Counted from the first letter of the stretch, positions 31,855 through 40,633 are shown. The stretch is 64,000 nucleotides of DNA from Flavobacteriaceae bacterium YJPT1-3 (GCA_029866965.1 CP123444.1:1467501-1531500); one strand, 5' to 3'. Translations and numbers: made by a program. Notes: generated by a model not told the origin, from the letters alone.

Positions 31855-34542
31855 ATGTCTAACAAAAAATCTAAAGGTGCTGGGATTGAAATAGGAAATA
31901 AGGCCATAGACCGATTGAAAGAAGAAATGCAATTCAAAGAAGCAGTACTATCTATCAGTAAGGCGGTCACAGAAGTCAAAGAGAGAAAAGAATTACTCAA
32001 GTTGATATATTCCAGAATCCAACCTATTCTTCCTTTTGATAGTTACGGGCTTTTTGTGCTCACAGAAGATGGCCAGAACCATTATGAACTATTGGATTCT
32101 GAAATAATGCAAGATGACCCTGCGCAAATAGAACTTGAGAGAAAATTCGGGGCTCATCACGAATTTGACCATCCTGGTTCAGCAATCGAAGAGTTCATGC
32201 TAGATGGACCTGGCATATACTTAATTAAGGATTATTTTGAATATCCACAGGCTCAGATTTTATATGAGCAAGGTCTGCGCGAGATTATGGGTGGCCCTAT
32301 GATATATGGGGGCGAAAAATTTGGAATGCTCTGTTTTATAAGCAAAACGAAAAGGTTTTATAACGAGTCTCATTTACAATTGTTTAATGCAATCTCAGAG
32401 CAAATGAGCATTGCAACGGCCAATGTTCTGGCCAGTGAGCGACTCATCGACCAGACGCGCTTCAAAGAAATGCTCTTAAATATCAGTCAAGCAGTTTTGA
32501 CCATACAGAACGAGAGACAGTTGTTCAGGGTGATTTTAGAACATATTCGACCCGTTTTTCCCTTTAGTCAGGTAGGCCTTTTTCTCAAGGAAGGAAAGGA
32601 CTATAAATTTAAAATGGACACGGAAATATTTCCTGATTCGATTTTCCTAAAAATACCGGTTGACGAAAAAAATCAAAATCTGATAAATCAATTTGTTGAG
32701 CAATTAATTGAATTGGATGAGCCATTAATTACCTCGCCTGCAGAACTAAAAAAGGAATATCCAGGATTTCCTCACGAAAAACAGCTAACGAAGTCAGGAA
32801 ACAATTCACTTATTCTCGGTGGTTTAAAAAACAGGGAAGAGCGTCTTGGACTCTTTGGCTTTGCTTCAAAAGAAGCCACCTACAATAAGAACGATTTAAG
32901 ATTATTTAAAGCAATTAGTGACCAACTTACCATTGCCATTTCCAATATCCTTTCCAAAAAGCGCCTAGAATTAAGAGAGCGCACAAAGGCTTTAGAGGCT
33001 GCTTTGCTCAAGGCAATGAATGAAGGTGAAACGCGCAAAGAGAAGTTAGAAGCGATTGCCTGGGCTTTCAGAAAATTTATTCCGGCTGATTTAATTGTGT
33101 TTTCGCCTTCACCGGAAATTGCGGAATATTCAGGATTTGGTTTTGAGCAAATAGGCCCAAGGGAAAATAGAATAATCGGTCCTAAAGAATTTCAAAAAAT
33201 CAGCGGCATCTCTTCAAAGCGATACTACGATTTGCTATCTCATAATTATTATGATAAGATAATCCGTGCCAACAGAGACGCGTTCAAAGATTTGATTAAA
33301 AAGGACGAACTACGAAGACAGGTTGCTGTAAATTTTTCAGTTCAACATGCTCTTATCATACCATTAGCCTTAAGTCGAGAAGGCAAGGTAAAGCACCACT
33401 TTTTATTTGCTCTTTATCGGAAAAGAGGAAACGGTTTTACAGAGGAAGAAGAGGAAATGATGCATCAAATTTTACAATCACTTGTCGTGGGTATGGAGCG
33501 ACAGATTGCTTATCAAGAAATCAAATTGCTCAATCAACGTCTCGAAAGTGAAAAGGAATATCTAGAAGACGAAATAGAAGGCAAGTATAATTTTCATGAA
33601 ATTGTAGGTAGTCATCCATTAATGCGGCAGGTTTATGAAAAAACCAATCTTGTAATTAATACAGATACCACCACGCTGATTTTAGGCGAAACAGGAACCG
33701 GGAAGGAGCTCATCGCTCGGGCACTTCACAATGCTTCCAATAGAAAGGAGAACAATTTCATAAGGGTGAATTGTGCAACGCTTCCCAAGGAGCTTGTGGA
33801 ATCAGAGTTGTTTGGTCATGAAAAAGGGGCCTTTACGGGAGCACAGCAACAACGAATTGGAAAGTTTGAACTAGCGAACAAAGGAACTATATTTCTAGAT
33901 GAAATTGGTGAGTTGCCACTGGCATTACAGGCTAAATTATTGCGAGTACTACAAGAAAAGGAGTTTGAGAGATTGGGTGGCAGTAAAACCTTAAACACTT
34001 CAGCTCGAATCATTGCGGCCACAAATCGTGACCTAGAGCAGGAGGTTAAGGAAAAAAGATTTCGTTCAGATTTGTATTTTAGATTAAGTGTTTTCCCAAT
34101 TCTGTTACCGCCGCTGCGCGAAAGAGGGGATGATATAATTGAGCTGAGTAATTACTTTCTTAAAAAGTACAGCAAAAAAATCGGTAAGAACATTAAAGCA
34201 ATAAGCTCAAAGGATATTATAAGGCTAAAATCCTATTCTTGGCCCGGTAACGTGAGAGAACTCGAACACATCATAGAGCGTTCTGTTTTATTGACGAAAA
34301 GTAATACGCTCGATTTGGCGCTTGAGTTCAAAAATCAAACTACTGAAGCCAATGAAACTTTTACACCTAAAACTTTAATTGAGGCCGAACGTCATCATAT
34401 CCTCAATACCCTTAAACTTTGTGGTGGCAAGGTAAGTGGCCCTGAGGGTGCCGCAGAAATTTTAGATGTGCCTGCCAGCACACTTGAATATCGAATAAAG
34501 CGTGTTGGTATTGAAAAAAAGCATATTGTAAAAAGAGGCTAA
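31855..34542 (+). CDS. GAF-domain sigma-54-dependent transcriptional activator
   Basis: An 895-residue bacterial enhancer-binding protein. The N-terminal ~560 residues contain GAF-like sensory domains (two clear repeats, at about 20-190 and 195-375, with the shared phrase 'lin fnAISeqm/kAISDQL'; a third diverged one follows). Next is a coiled coil and a AAA+ sigma-54 interaction domain with Walker A GETGTGKE at 611-618 and the sigma-54 loop GAFTGA at 658-663. A C-terminal Fis-type helix-turn-helix follows. It is divergently placed from the RND efflux operon and is its probable activator. The ligand is unknown. The stop at 34542 directly precedes the integrase remnant. Confidence 0.9.
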   Translation: MSNKKSKGAGIEIGNKAIDRLKEEMQFKEAVLSISKAVTEVKERKELLKLIYSRIQPILPFDSYGLFVLTEDGQNHYELLDSEIMQDDPAQIELERKFGAHHEFDHPGSAIEEFMLDGPGIYLIKDYFEYPQAQILYEQGLREIMGGPMIYGGEKFGMLCFISKTKRFYNESHLQLFNAISEQMSIATANVLASERLIDQTRFKEMLLNISQAVLTIQNERQLFRVILEHIRPVFPFSQVGLFLKEGKDYKFKMDTEIFPDSIFLKIPVDEKNQNLINQFVEQLIELDEPLITSPAELKKEYPGFPHEKQLTKSGNNSLILGGLKNREERLGLFGFASKEATYNKNDLRLFKAISDQLTIAISNILSKKRLELRERTKALEAALLKAMNEGETRKEKLEAIAWAFRKFIPADLIVFSPSPEIAEYSGFGFEQIGPRENRIIGPKEFQKISGISSKRYYDLLSHNYYDKIIRANRDAFKDLIKKDELRRQVAVNFSVQHALIIPLALSREGKVKHHFLFALYRKRGNGFTEEEEEMMHQILQSLVVGMERQIAYQEIKLLNQRLESEKEYLEDEIEGKYNFHEIVGSHPLMRQVYEKTNLVINTDTTTLILGETGTGKELIARALHNASNRKENNFIRVNCATLPKELVESELFGHEKGAFTGAQQQRIGKFELANKGTIFLDEIGELPLALQAKLLRVLQEKEFERLGGSKTLNTSARIIAATNRDLEQEVKEKRFRSDLYFRLSVFPILLPPLRERGDDIIELSNYFLKKYSKKIGKNIKAISSKDIIRLKSYSWPGNVRELEHIIERSVLLTKSNTLDLALEFKNQTTEANETFTPKTLIEAERHHILNTLKLCGGKVSGPEGAAEILDVPASTLEYRIKRVGIEKKHIVKRG

Positions 34543-34544
34543 AA

Positions 34545-34850
34545 ATTAATGACCCTATACAGAGCTTTATCCGCCTATTTCTGAGTAAAGTTTGCTTGAT
34601 AATTAATGGTAGTTTTTAGTCACTGTGCCGATAGAATTTTCTATGCATAAAGGGATGAACGGTGTCACCAGCAATATTCCCGAACGAGTGACGGGTAATA
34701 TGCAGGGTCACTTTTTTTGTGATTCCAAGTTTCCGCGTGAGACTTTTAAGGTGCTTATTAAATTTACTTGTTGGCGTTTTGGTTTTTACCATTATTTTGG
34801 GCTTCCCAATCTTCAAGGTCAAGAGAATGACCTAGGTTCAAGTGAAGCAT
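34545..34850 (-). pseudogene. Decayed tyrosine recombinase (phage integrase), C-terminal remnant
   Basis: The minus strand reads KLGITKKVTLHITRHSFGN followed by IAGDTVHPF and KFYRHSD, i.e. the R-H-x-x-R/H box region of Bacteroidota site-specific integrases. A stop follows HSD. In another frame the homology resumes as KTTINYQANFTQK, carrying the catalytic tyrosine region, then a stop, then ADKALYRVIN. At the upstream end there is a further frame change (a short reading frame from 34850 leads into it). The N-terminal arm- and core-binding domains are absent. It is therefore a truncated, multiply frameshifted integrase next to the right direct repeat. Confidence 0.8.
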
Positions 34851-35016
34851 GAGTGTTTTTGATAATTCGAGCCCAAATGGATTTGAGCCTTTAGAATTCA
34901 TCTATTTGCTTAGAACGATTTGTACAGTTGCTTAAATCATTGACCTGTTCGAGTTTTGAAAGTCAAATCAGGAGAAAAAATTCAGTAAAAAATCGCAGCA
35001 TAAGAATACGTTCTTA

Positions 35017-35106
35017 TCGGCTTTTTTATTTCCTACCAGTTGAATCTTGAGTTTTACCCTGAGCCGGCCTGCACTGAGCGCAGTCGAAGTGTCGAAGGGC
35101 CGGTAC
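35017..35106 (+). repeat. 90-bp direct repeat, right copy (candidate attR)
   Basis: Same orientation as 18892-18981 with one mismatch. Here the tRNA terminator 5' arm is replaced by the unrelated hairpin at 35001-35016, so the homology begins exactly within what is the 3' arm of the terminator at the left end. It is the expected structure of an attachment-site duplication. Confidence 0.75.
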
Positions 35107-35208
35107 TTTGAAGAAGGCCTTTCGTGATTGAAGGGTCTTTTTATTGCAATAAATTGACAGTTCAAGTTCAAACTATAAAATTTCAGTCCTTTTCAATACC
35201 TTCCCCTT

Positions 35209-36582
35209 ATGAATCTCACTCAAGGCATCGAAAAGCTGTTCCAGAAATTCTTACCCTCCCCATTTACCCTGGCTGTTCTTTTAACCCTACTCACCATGGC
35301 ACTTGCGCTCATCTTTATGGATACGCCAGCCGATGGAAGTCGGGTAGAAGCCGTACTCCGCTACTGGGAGCAAGGAATTTGGAACGAAGGCCTGTTGGTC
35401 TTTGCCTATCAGATGATGTTAATACTTGTGCTGGGCCATATTCTAGTGCTCAGCAAACCAGTGGAACGCTTGATCATGGATATTACCCGTTGGACATCCA
35501 CTACTTCTAATGCTGCGCTGCTGGTCGCGGCCTCTACCATGCTGGTGGCTTTTTTCAATTGGGGACTCGGTCTCATTTTCGGAGCCCTGCTTGCGCGAAA
35601 GGTAGGCGAACATGCCCAAGCCCGGGGAATTTCATTAAACTATCCCTTGATCGGGGCTTGTGGCTATACCGGCTTAATGGTTTGGCATGGAGGAATCAGT
35701 GGCTCAGCGCCTCTGAAGGTGGCCGAAGAAGGACATCTCAAGGAGTTGATGGGTTCCGTTTCTCAGTCTACGGTCAACGCATTACCCATGCTTATCGGAA
35801 CGCAGGATACGGTGTTCAGCAGCTCCAATCTATTGCTATTCGCTACAGTGCTCATTGCAGTAGCTGTACTAGCCTATGTTCTTGGTCGACGCACGGAATC
35901 TCGACCAGTTCAATTAGAAATTTTCAAATTCAAGAAAGAAAGTACGAATGAAGCCAAAGGAGCAGAGCGATTGGATCGGTCGCCCTTGTTAACCATCGCT
36001 TTTGGACTGTTGATTTTAGCAGCATTTTTGGTACAGTATCTTCCCGCGCTTCGTGAGCTTAACATCACGCCCAATGTATTAAACTTTTTTATGCTGGGAC
36101 TGGCCCTTATACTCCACGGCAGTTTTAAAAAATTTCTTGAGGCTGTTGAAGAGGCCATTGGCGATGTGGCCGGTATTGTGATTCAGTTCCCGCTCTATTT
36201 TGGTATCATGGGGATTATGTCGCAAAGTGGTATGATCAGTCAGATCTCTGATTTTTTTGTAAGCATCAGTACCGCGACTACCTTGCCTATCTTTACCTTT
36301 TTTAGTGCGGGCCTGGTGAATGTTTTTGTGCCCAGTGGTGGTGGTCAGTGGGCGGTGCAGGGTCCTTTGGTGATCGAATCTGCACTTCAACTGGGGGTGC
36401 CATTACCCAAGGCCATCATGGCGTTGGCCTATGGCGATCAGGTGACTAATATGCTGCAGCCCTTTTGGGCCTTGCCTTTATTGGCGATCACCAAACTCAA
36501 GGCCAGTGATATTCTTCCTTATACCTTACTGTTTATGGTCACAGCTTCGGTGATCTATATTATAGGATTACTGTTATGGTAA
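35209..36582 (+). CDS. Short-chain fatty acid transporter (AtoE/TIGR00366 family)
   Basis: A 457-residue membrane protein with about 12 helices and family motifs: an N-terminal EKLFQKFLPSPFTLAVLLT, the FNWGLGLIFGALLARKVG loop, GYTGLMVWHGGISGSAPL, and VFVPSGGGQWAVQGP. AtoE-type transporters take up short-chain fatty acids such as butyrate or acetoacetate. It lies just outside the island's right repeat and is therefore a native flank gene. It has no adjacent catabolic genes. Confidence 0.9.
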   Translation: MNLTQGIEKLFQKFLPSPFTLAVLLTLLTMALALIFMDTPADGSRVEAVLRYWEQGIWNEGLLVFAYQMMLILVLGHILVLSKPVERLIMDITRWTSTTSNAALLVAASTMLVAFFNWGLGLIFGALLARKVGEHAQARGISLNYPLIGACGYTGLMVWHGGISGSAPLKVAEEGHLKELMGSVSQSTVNALPMLIGTQDTVFSSSNLLLFATVLIAVAVLAYVLGRRTESRPVQLEIFKFKKESTNEAKGAERLDRSPLLTIAFGLLILAAFLVQYLPALRELNITPNVLNFFMLGLALILHGSFKKFLEAVEEAIGDVAGIVIQFPLYFGIMGIMSQSGMISQISDFFVSISTATTLPIFTFFSAGLVNVFVPSGGGQWAVQGPLVIESALQLGVPLPKAIMALAYGDQVTNMLQPFWALPLLAITKLKASDILPYTLLFMVTASVIYIIGLLLW

Positions 36583-36734
36583 TTGATTCGAATCGATCAC
36601 TCGTCAAAACGCTTATTTCCCACAGTGAAGAGAATAGACTTTCATTTTTTATAGAGCTCCTGTTAAATCCATGTACAACCTATGTTCCAAATGACTACAT
36701 TTGGTCTCTGAATACACTTTGTACGCCCCTATAG

Positions 36735-37103
36735 TTGAGACATTATTCTATTTTAATGGTGGTCGACGAACTCATCGCCTCCATCCTTATGGAAACCTTA
36801 CGTATCGATCGCCGATCGGTGATTATTGCTACCCATTTCGAACAGGTCGAAAAATTGCTACCCCTACATCAGTTTTCTCTTGTCGTGACCACGCTTTATG
36901 TGGACGGAATCAACACCAACGATTATTTGGGGATACTCAATGATGCCCTGCCTGATACGCCCATCGTAGTTTTGTCTGAGGTAGAAGCCTCTTCTGTAGA
37001 ATCAGAAATCAAAATGCAAGGAATTGAGGAATTTATCCATATTCCAATCCCTCTTGATCTCATGAAAACTAAACTTGATCCCTATGTCCAGTTTAGAGTA
37101 TAA
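36735..37103 (+). CDS. Degenerate receiver (pseudo-receiver) domain protein
   Basis: A 122-residue single domain with the alternating strand/helix pattern of CheY-like receivers (YSILMVVDELIASILMETL, FSLVVTTLYVDG, TPIVVLSEVEASS). The phosphoacceptor aspartate after strand 3 is replaced by threonine, and the conserved lysine of strand 5 is missing (FIHIPIPLDL). It is thus unlikely to be phosphorylated. The TTG start at 36735 gives a complete first strand; ATG 36756 is an alternative. It overlaps the next gene by 29 bp, the start of a glycosyltransferase cluster, so it may be a protein-interaction regulator of that system. Confidence 0.6.
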   Translation: MRHYSILMVVDELIASILMETLRIDRRSVIIATHFEQVEKLLPLHQFSLVVTTLYVDGINTNDYLGILNDALPDTPIVVLSEVEASSVESEIKMQGIEEFIHIPIPLDLMKTKLDPYVQFRV

Positions 37104-37932
37104 CATCTTATTTGCCATAAGCCTTTGCTTCTTGATTTTGATCTTGTTTTGGCTTCTAGTGGTCGTGAGCGTGCGCCTTAGAGTCAATCGATCTGGTGTC
37201 CGGAAAATGATCAAGCGCAGATTGGCCAGAGAACTGGTCAGTTCCATTCACGGAAAACCAAAAAAATACCTGAACCAGCCAAGAATCAATCGTTGGATCG
37301 CTCTGCACCTATATTACTATCTCGATCAACTTATGCTGGTCAGGGATTATGTGGTGATGGATGGAGCAGTAGCTTCTACTTTCTGCGATGAAACGGTCGT
37401 GAAACGTCTTCAGCAAGACCTGGCGCATAAAAATTGGTACCGTAGAGGTCGGGCGCTCACGTACTGCTACGAATTGGACATTGCTCTTGATCAGGATCGC
37501 TTAGAAACCTGGAGCAACTCTAAAAAATTGATCGTACGACGAGAGGCTCAAATTTGTATCGTCAAACAATTAGGCTGGGCAGGGCTGGCCTCTCTCCAAC
37601 ATGTTCACTACCCCATTTCGCTTTGGCAGCAAATTCGAATTATTGAAAAGCTTAAAGCGTACCATCCGCAATTTGAAGAGGACAAATTGGAGAAACTACT
37701 CAATGCTGAGAATCCTTACCTCAAAGAATTGAGCTATCGAATCATCAAAGAATTTGATATTTTATCTCAAAGAGAACGTCTTTTGGAAGGAGCATTCTCG
37801 GAGTTTCCATTCTTAGCCGAGTCTAGTATTCAACTCCTCCGCGCCATGGGTGTCGATGCGGCAGAGATCAAACAAATTAGAGCAACAGTAAACCTTGACG
37901 TCACACCTGAATCGCTCCAAAAATTAGTTTAA
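37075..37932 (+). CDS. Membrane-anchored HEAT-like repeat protein
   Basis: A 285-residue protein with one N-terminal membrane helix (YNILFAISLCFLILILFWLL) followed by a wholly helical domain with HEAT-like repeats (LVRDYVVMDGAVASTF, KKLIVRREAQICIVKQLG, AENPYLKELSYRIIKEFD). No enzyme motif is seen. It overlaps the pseudo-receiver gene and precedes the GT2 gene by 27 bp. Equivalent pairs of HEAT-like proteins with GT2 and YaiO genes occur in Bacteroidota polysaccharide loci (general knowledge), so a scaffold role is inferred. Confidence 0.6.
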   Translation: MIPMSSLEYNILFAISLCFLILILFWLLVVVSVRLRVNRSGVRKMIKRRLARELVSSIHGKPKKYLNQPRINRWIALHLYYYLDQLMLVRDYVVMDGAVASTFCDETVVKRLQQDLAHKNWYRRGRALTYCYELDIALDQDRLETWSNSKKLIVRREAQICIVKQLGWAGLASLQHVHYPISLWQQIRIIEKLKAYHPQFEEDKLEKLLNAENPYLKELSYRIIKEFDILSQRERLLEGAFSEFPFLAESSIQLLRAMGVDAAEIKQIRATVNLDVTPESLQKLV

Positions 37933-37959
37933 TGATTCCTTTCTCAATTCCTGTTCGCT

Positions 37960-39378
37960 ATGTTTGAACCGTATCGTTCTATTCTGGAGGCCTTATTTCT
38001 AGGCTATGGTATCGCTCTATTTAGCTGCTATTTCTGCTTTGCTATTCTCGCCATTTTTGCGGTACGTTCCAACAAAAGGAAATCACAGTTTTTGAAGATT
38101 TCGGATATTCAAAAGTCTCAAGACTTACCGGGTATCACCCTTATCGCGCCTGCTTATAATGAAGCAAAGAGCATTGTGGTTAACGTGCGTTCTTTGCTCT
38201 CGATACAGTACCCGTATTACGATCTGATCATAGTAAACGATGGCAGTACAGACGACTCTTTAGATCAACTAAAAAAGGCCTATGATTTAGTGGAACGGCC
38301 GATGCCCCAAGGAGATTCCAGAATTAATACGCAGATCGCCAAGACCTATTACCGCAGTACCAATGCCAAATATCAACACCTCACGGTTATCGATAAAGTC
38401 AACGGCGGTCGGGCCGATGCCCTCAACTGTGGGATTAAATACGCTCAATCTGAATTGGTACTCTGTACGGATGCCGACTGTATCATTGAACAGGACGCCC
38501 TGCTTAAAATGGTGCGTCCCTTTTTGGAAGAAACCAAGGCTGAGGTGGTGGCTTGTGGCGCCGCGATCGGAATTGCCAATGATTCAGTGATCCGCAATGG
38601 AGTACTGAGTGAATTGCGGATGCCTAAAAGCTGGGTCGCGCGTATTCAAGTGGTAGAATACATCCGTGCTTTTCTCCTGGGTAGAATGGCCTGGAGTCAA
38701 ATGGATGGCTTGCTTTTGGTCTCCGGTGCCTTTGGAATGTATCCGCGAAAGCGCGTTGTTGAAGTGGGCGGATTTGACCATAATACGGTGGGAGAGGATC
38801 TCGAACTCTGCATTCGTTTGCGCTCGTACATGACTGAAAATGACATGCCCTATGATGTGGTCTACCTTCCGGAAACGTTATGCTGGACGGAGGCTCCTGC
38901 TACTCCAAAAGTATACGCTACCCAGCGCGACCGTTGGGCACGAGGCTTGTGGGAGACCATCAAAAAGCACCGCAGGCTTTTTTTAAATTACAAATACAAG
39001 CAAATGGGCTTGTTCTTTTTCCCGTATTGGGTCTTTTTTGAATTGTGGGCACCTATCGTCGAATTTTTGGGATTTGTGCTTATCCTGATCTACCTGCTTT
39101 TAGGCCTGGTCAATCTTCCTTTCGCACTCTACCTCTTCTTGTTGGTCTATTTAGTGGGTTGCATCTTTTCCACTTTTTCGATCATGCTGTACACGATTAA
39201 CTTTAAGCACTATGCTAAGCCCAAAATGATCATTCAACTACTCCTGGCGGCCTATGTGGAGAGTTTTTATACGCATCCAGTCATGCTCTATGCAGAGATG
39301 CGTGGTTACTTCAAAAAGGTCTTCCGGATCAAATCGGGTTGGGGGAATATGGTACGTAAAGGCTTCGTATCCAACTAA
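37960..39378 (+). CDS. Processive family 2 glycosyltransferase (PgaC-like)
   Basis: A 472-residue membrane glycosyltransferase. One N-terminal helix is followed by a GT2 catalytic domain with VNDGSTDDS (near residue 95), the metal-binding DADC (near 171), GEDLELCIRL and the processive signature QRDRW (QxxRW, near 321). Three or more C-terminal helices follow. These motifs define synthases that extrude a polymer while elongating it, such as poly-N-acetylglucosamine or cellulose-type enzymes; the sugar is not determinable. It converges with the YaiO-family gene across 25 bp. No PilZ domain is present. Confidence 0.88.
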   Translation: MFEPYRSILEALFLGYGIALFSCYFCFAILAIFAVRSNKRKSQFLKISDIQKSQDLPGITLIAPAYNEAKSIVVNVRSLLSIQYPYYDLIIVNDGSTDDSLDQLKKAYDLVERPMPQGDSRINTQIAKTYYRSTNAKYQHLTVIDKVNGGRADALNCGIKYAQSELVLCTDADCIIEQDALLKMVRPFLEETKAEVVACGAAIGIANDSVIRNGVLSELRMPKSWVARIQVVEYIRAFLLGRMAWSQMDGLLLVSGAFGMYPRKRVVEVGGFDHNTVGEDLELCIRLRSYMTENDMPYDVVYLPETLCWTEAPATPKVYATQRDRWARGLWETIKKHRRLFLNYKYKQMGLFFFPYWVFFELWAPIVEFLGFVLILIYLLLGLVNLPFALYLFLLVYLVGCIFSTFSIMLYTINFKHYAKPKMIIQLLLAAYVESFYTHPVMLYAEMRGYFKKVFRIKSGWGNMVRKGFVSN

Positions 39379-39403
39379 ATTGCTGTCCTTGCTCTAAAAC
39401 AAG

Positions 39404-40633
39404 TTAAAATCGATACCGGAGCACGGCTGCACCTATCCATTGATTTCCGGAGCCTGCTTCCCGGTCTTCCAGCAGGTATCCTCCCAACACTTGAAAGGAG
39501 TAGCGCTTCAACGATTTATTGAAGCCCAGGTTGAAATAATAGGCTTCCAGATCCGGATTGGAATTGATCTGGGTAAAACGGCTGCGATCATCTGGTGAAA
39601 TACCAATGCCCAATCGGGCAAAAGCGTAATTCTCCGGATTGCTCAAGTAATAGCGAACATTGAGTTGGTAATTCTGGATGAAATTGTCCTCCTGCTGTGG
39701 TCCCAGGAATGCCCGTACGTTTACATAAAGGTTCGAAAAATAGGTGGTCACACCTACTACGGCCGAGTTGAAATTATCTTGCTCAAATTGCAAATGGCGA
39801 AAGCCCAGCTCCAATTCGTAGCCCTGGCCCACCGACCAATAGGCCGATCCGCTAAGCCCGAACTGCTGAAAAAAGTCGGTATCAGAAAAGCTCACGCTGG
39901 CAAATCCGTACCAGCGATCAGAGAAGACCGGATAAGATTCAATTTCGTACAAAGCCCCACCCGTATCAAAGCGATCGCTATAGCTCACGCGCCCCAGCAC
40001 TGTGCTCTTTCCAAGTAAACGCTGGTACTCCAGACTTGTCGTGTTCCAGGCTTGTTGCCGCGGATAATCGGGTGCAAAGTAAATGAGTTCGTGACCTAGC
40101 GCAAACTGATTGCGATACAATTTTTTAATCTGTTGTTGCACTCCGTATTGTTCCTCGGGACCGAGCTGATGATAGGGTAGGGATCGAATAATCTCGCGAG
40201 CTTCGGCCAAAGCGCCCAAACCTTGCAATTGCTGGGAGAGGCTTAACTGATAGTCGGTTCGACCATTTAAATAAGGCTTGATCTGATTGGCGTACTCCAG
40301 CAGGGCCTCCCGATCTTCGTAAAGGGCCAATTGAGCGATCGCCTTAGACTCGATACTGGCTTCCCGTTCGAGTAGGTAGAGTATATCGCTTGCTGCATCC
40401 GCTTGTCGCAACTCTTGATAAGCGGAGATACGGAGGACCCGAGCGTCGTGATAGTCGGGGTATTCCTGGAGTATGCTGCCCGTACTTTGTAGTACAGCAT
40501 CCCAATGCTCTTTTGCGAATTCCGCTTTCGCGAAAGCAACCTGCTCATCAGGATCCAGTTGCGCATAAGAAAACCAAACAGTAAACAGGGTCGAAACCAA
40601 AAAAAGGAAGCGGCGAGAAAGGTTAACGTCCAT
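39404..40633 (-). CDS. YaiO family outer-membrane beta-barrel protein
   Basis: A 409-residue protein. After a signal peptide (processing near FSYAQ) come TPR-like helices (FAKEHWDAVLQSTGSILQEYPDYHDARV, to about residue 165) and a C-terminal beta-barrel ending IGAAVLRYRF, matching the YaiO family. YaiO and PgaA-like proteins are associated with polysaccharide export through the outer membrane. Convergent with the GT2 gene, it probably belongs to the same system although on the other strand. The palindrome at 40524 encodes AFAKA just after the signal peptide. Confidence 0.85.
   Translation of the reverse strand: MDVNLSRRFLFLVSTLFTVWFSYAQLDPDEQVAFAKAEFAKEHWDAVLQSTGSILQEYPDYHDARVLRISAYQELRQADAASDILYLLEREASIESKAIAQLALYEDREALLEYANQIKPYLNGRTDYQLSLSQQLQGLGALAEAREIIRSLPYHQLGPEEQYGVQQQIKKLYRNQFALGHELIYFAPDYPRQQAWNTTSLEYQRLLGKSTVLGRVSYSDRFDTGGALYEIESYPVFSDRWYGFASVSFSDTDFFQQFGLSGSAYWSVGQGYELELGFRHLQFEQDNFNSAVVGVTTYFSNLYVNVRAFLGPQQEDNFIQNYQLNVRYYLSNPENYAFARLGIGISPDDRSRFTQINSNPDLEAYYFNLGFNKSLKRYSFQVLGGYLLEDREAGSGNQWIGAAVLRYRF
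40524..40537. repeat. 14-bp palindrome GCTTTCGCGAAAGC
   Basis: Perfect copy in the YaiO-like gene, read as AFAKA on the minus strand. It is the first copy to the right of the 20.5-kb palindrome-free stretch. Confidence 0.9.

Larger units (their letters stand above)
18892..35106. mobile_element. ~16-kb genomic island at tRNA-Leu
   Basis: The stretch is bounded by 90-bp direct repeats. The left repeat abuts tRNA-Leu(UAG); the right repeat lies about 170 bp beyond a decayed tyrosine-recombinase gene. The interior is visibly AT-richer than the flanks and has no perfect 14-bp palindrome from 19,997 to its right end. It carries a coherent set of envelope and efflux genes rather than housekeeping genes. 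No relaxase, replication or phage structural gene is seen, so it now appears immobile. Membership of the leftmost two genes (19064-20041), which do carry the palindrome, is less certain than that of the rest. Confidence 0.65.
34543..35208. other. 666-bp gap at the right island boundary
   Basis: No intact gene. The left part holds the decayed tyrosine-recombinase gene (34545-34850). The middle (34851-35000) shows nothing recognisable. A hairpin TAAGAA/TTCTTA at 35001-35016 immediately precedes the right 90-bp repeat. After the repeat an imperfect hairpin with a T-run (about 35112-35145) could terminate transcription before the fatty-acid transporter. Confidence 0.6.

Noticed and set aside
34625-34852. 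Plus-strand 75-codon open frame at the island's right end
   Set aside because: It is the complement of the integrase remnant, whose minus-strand reading has clear recombinase motifs.
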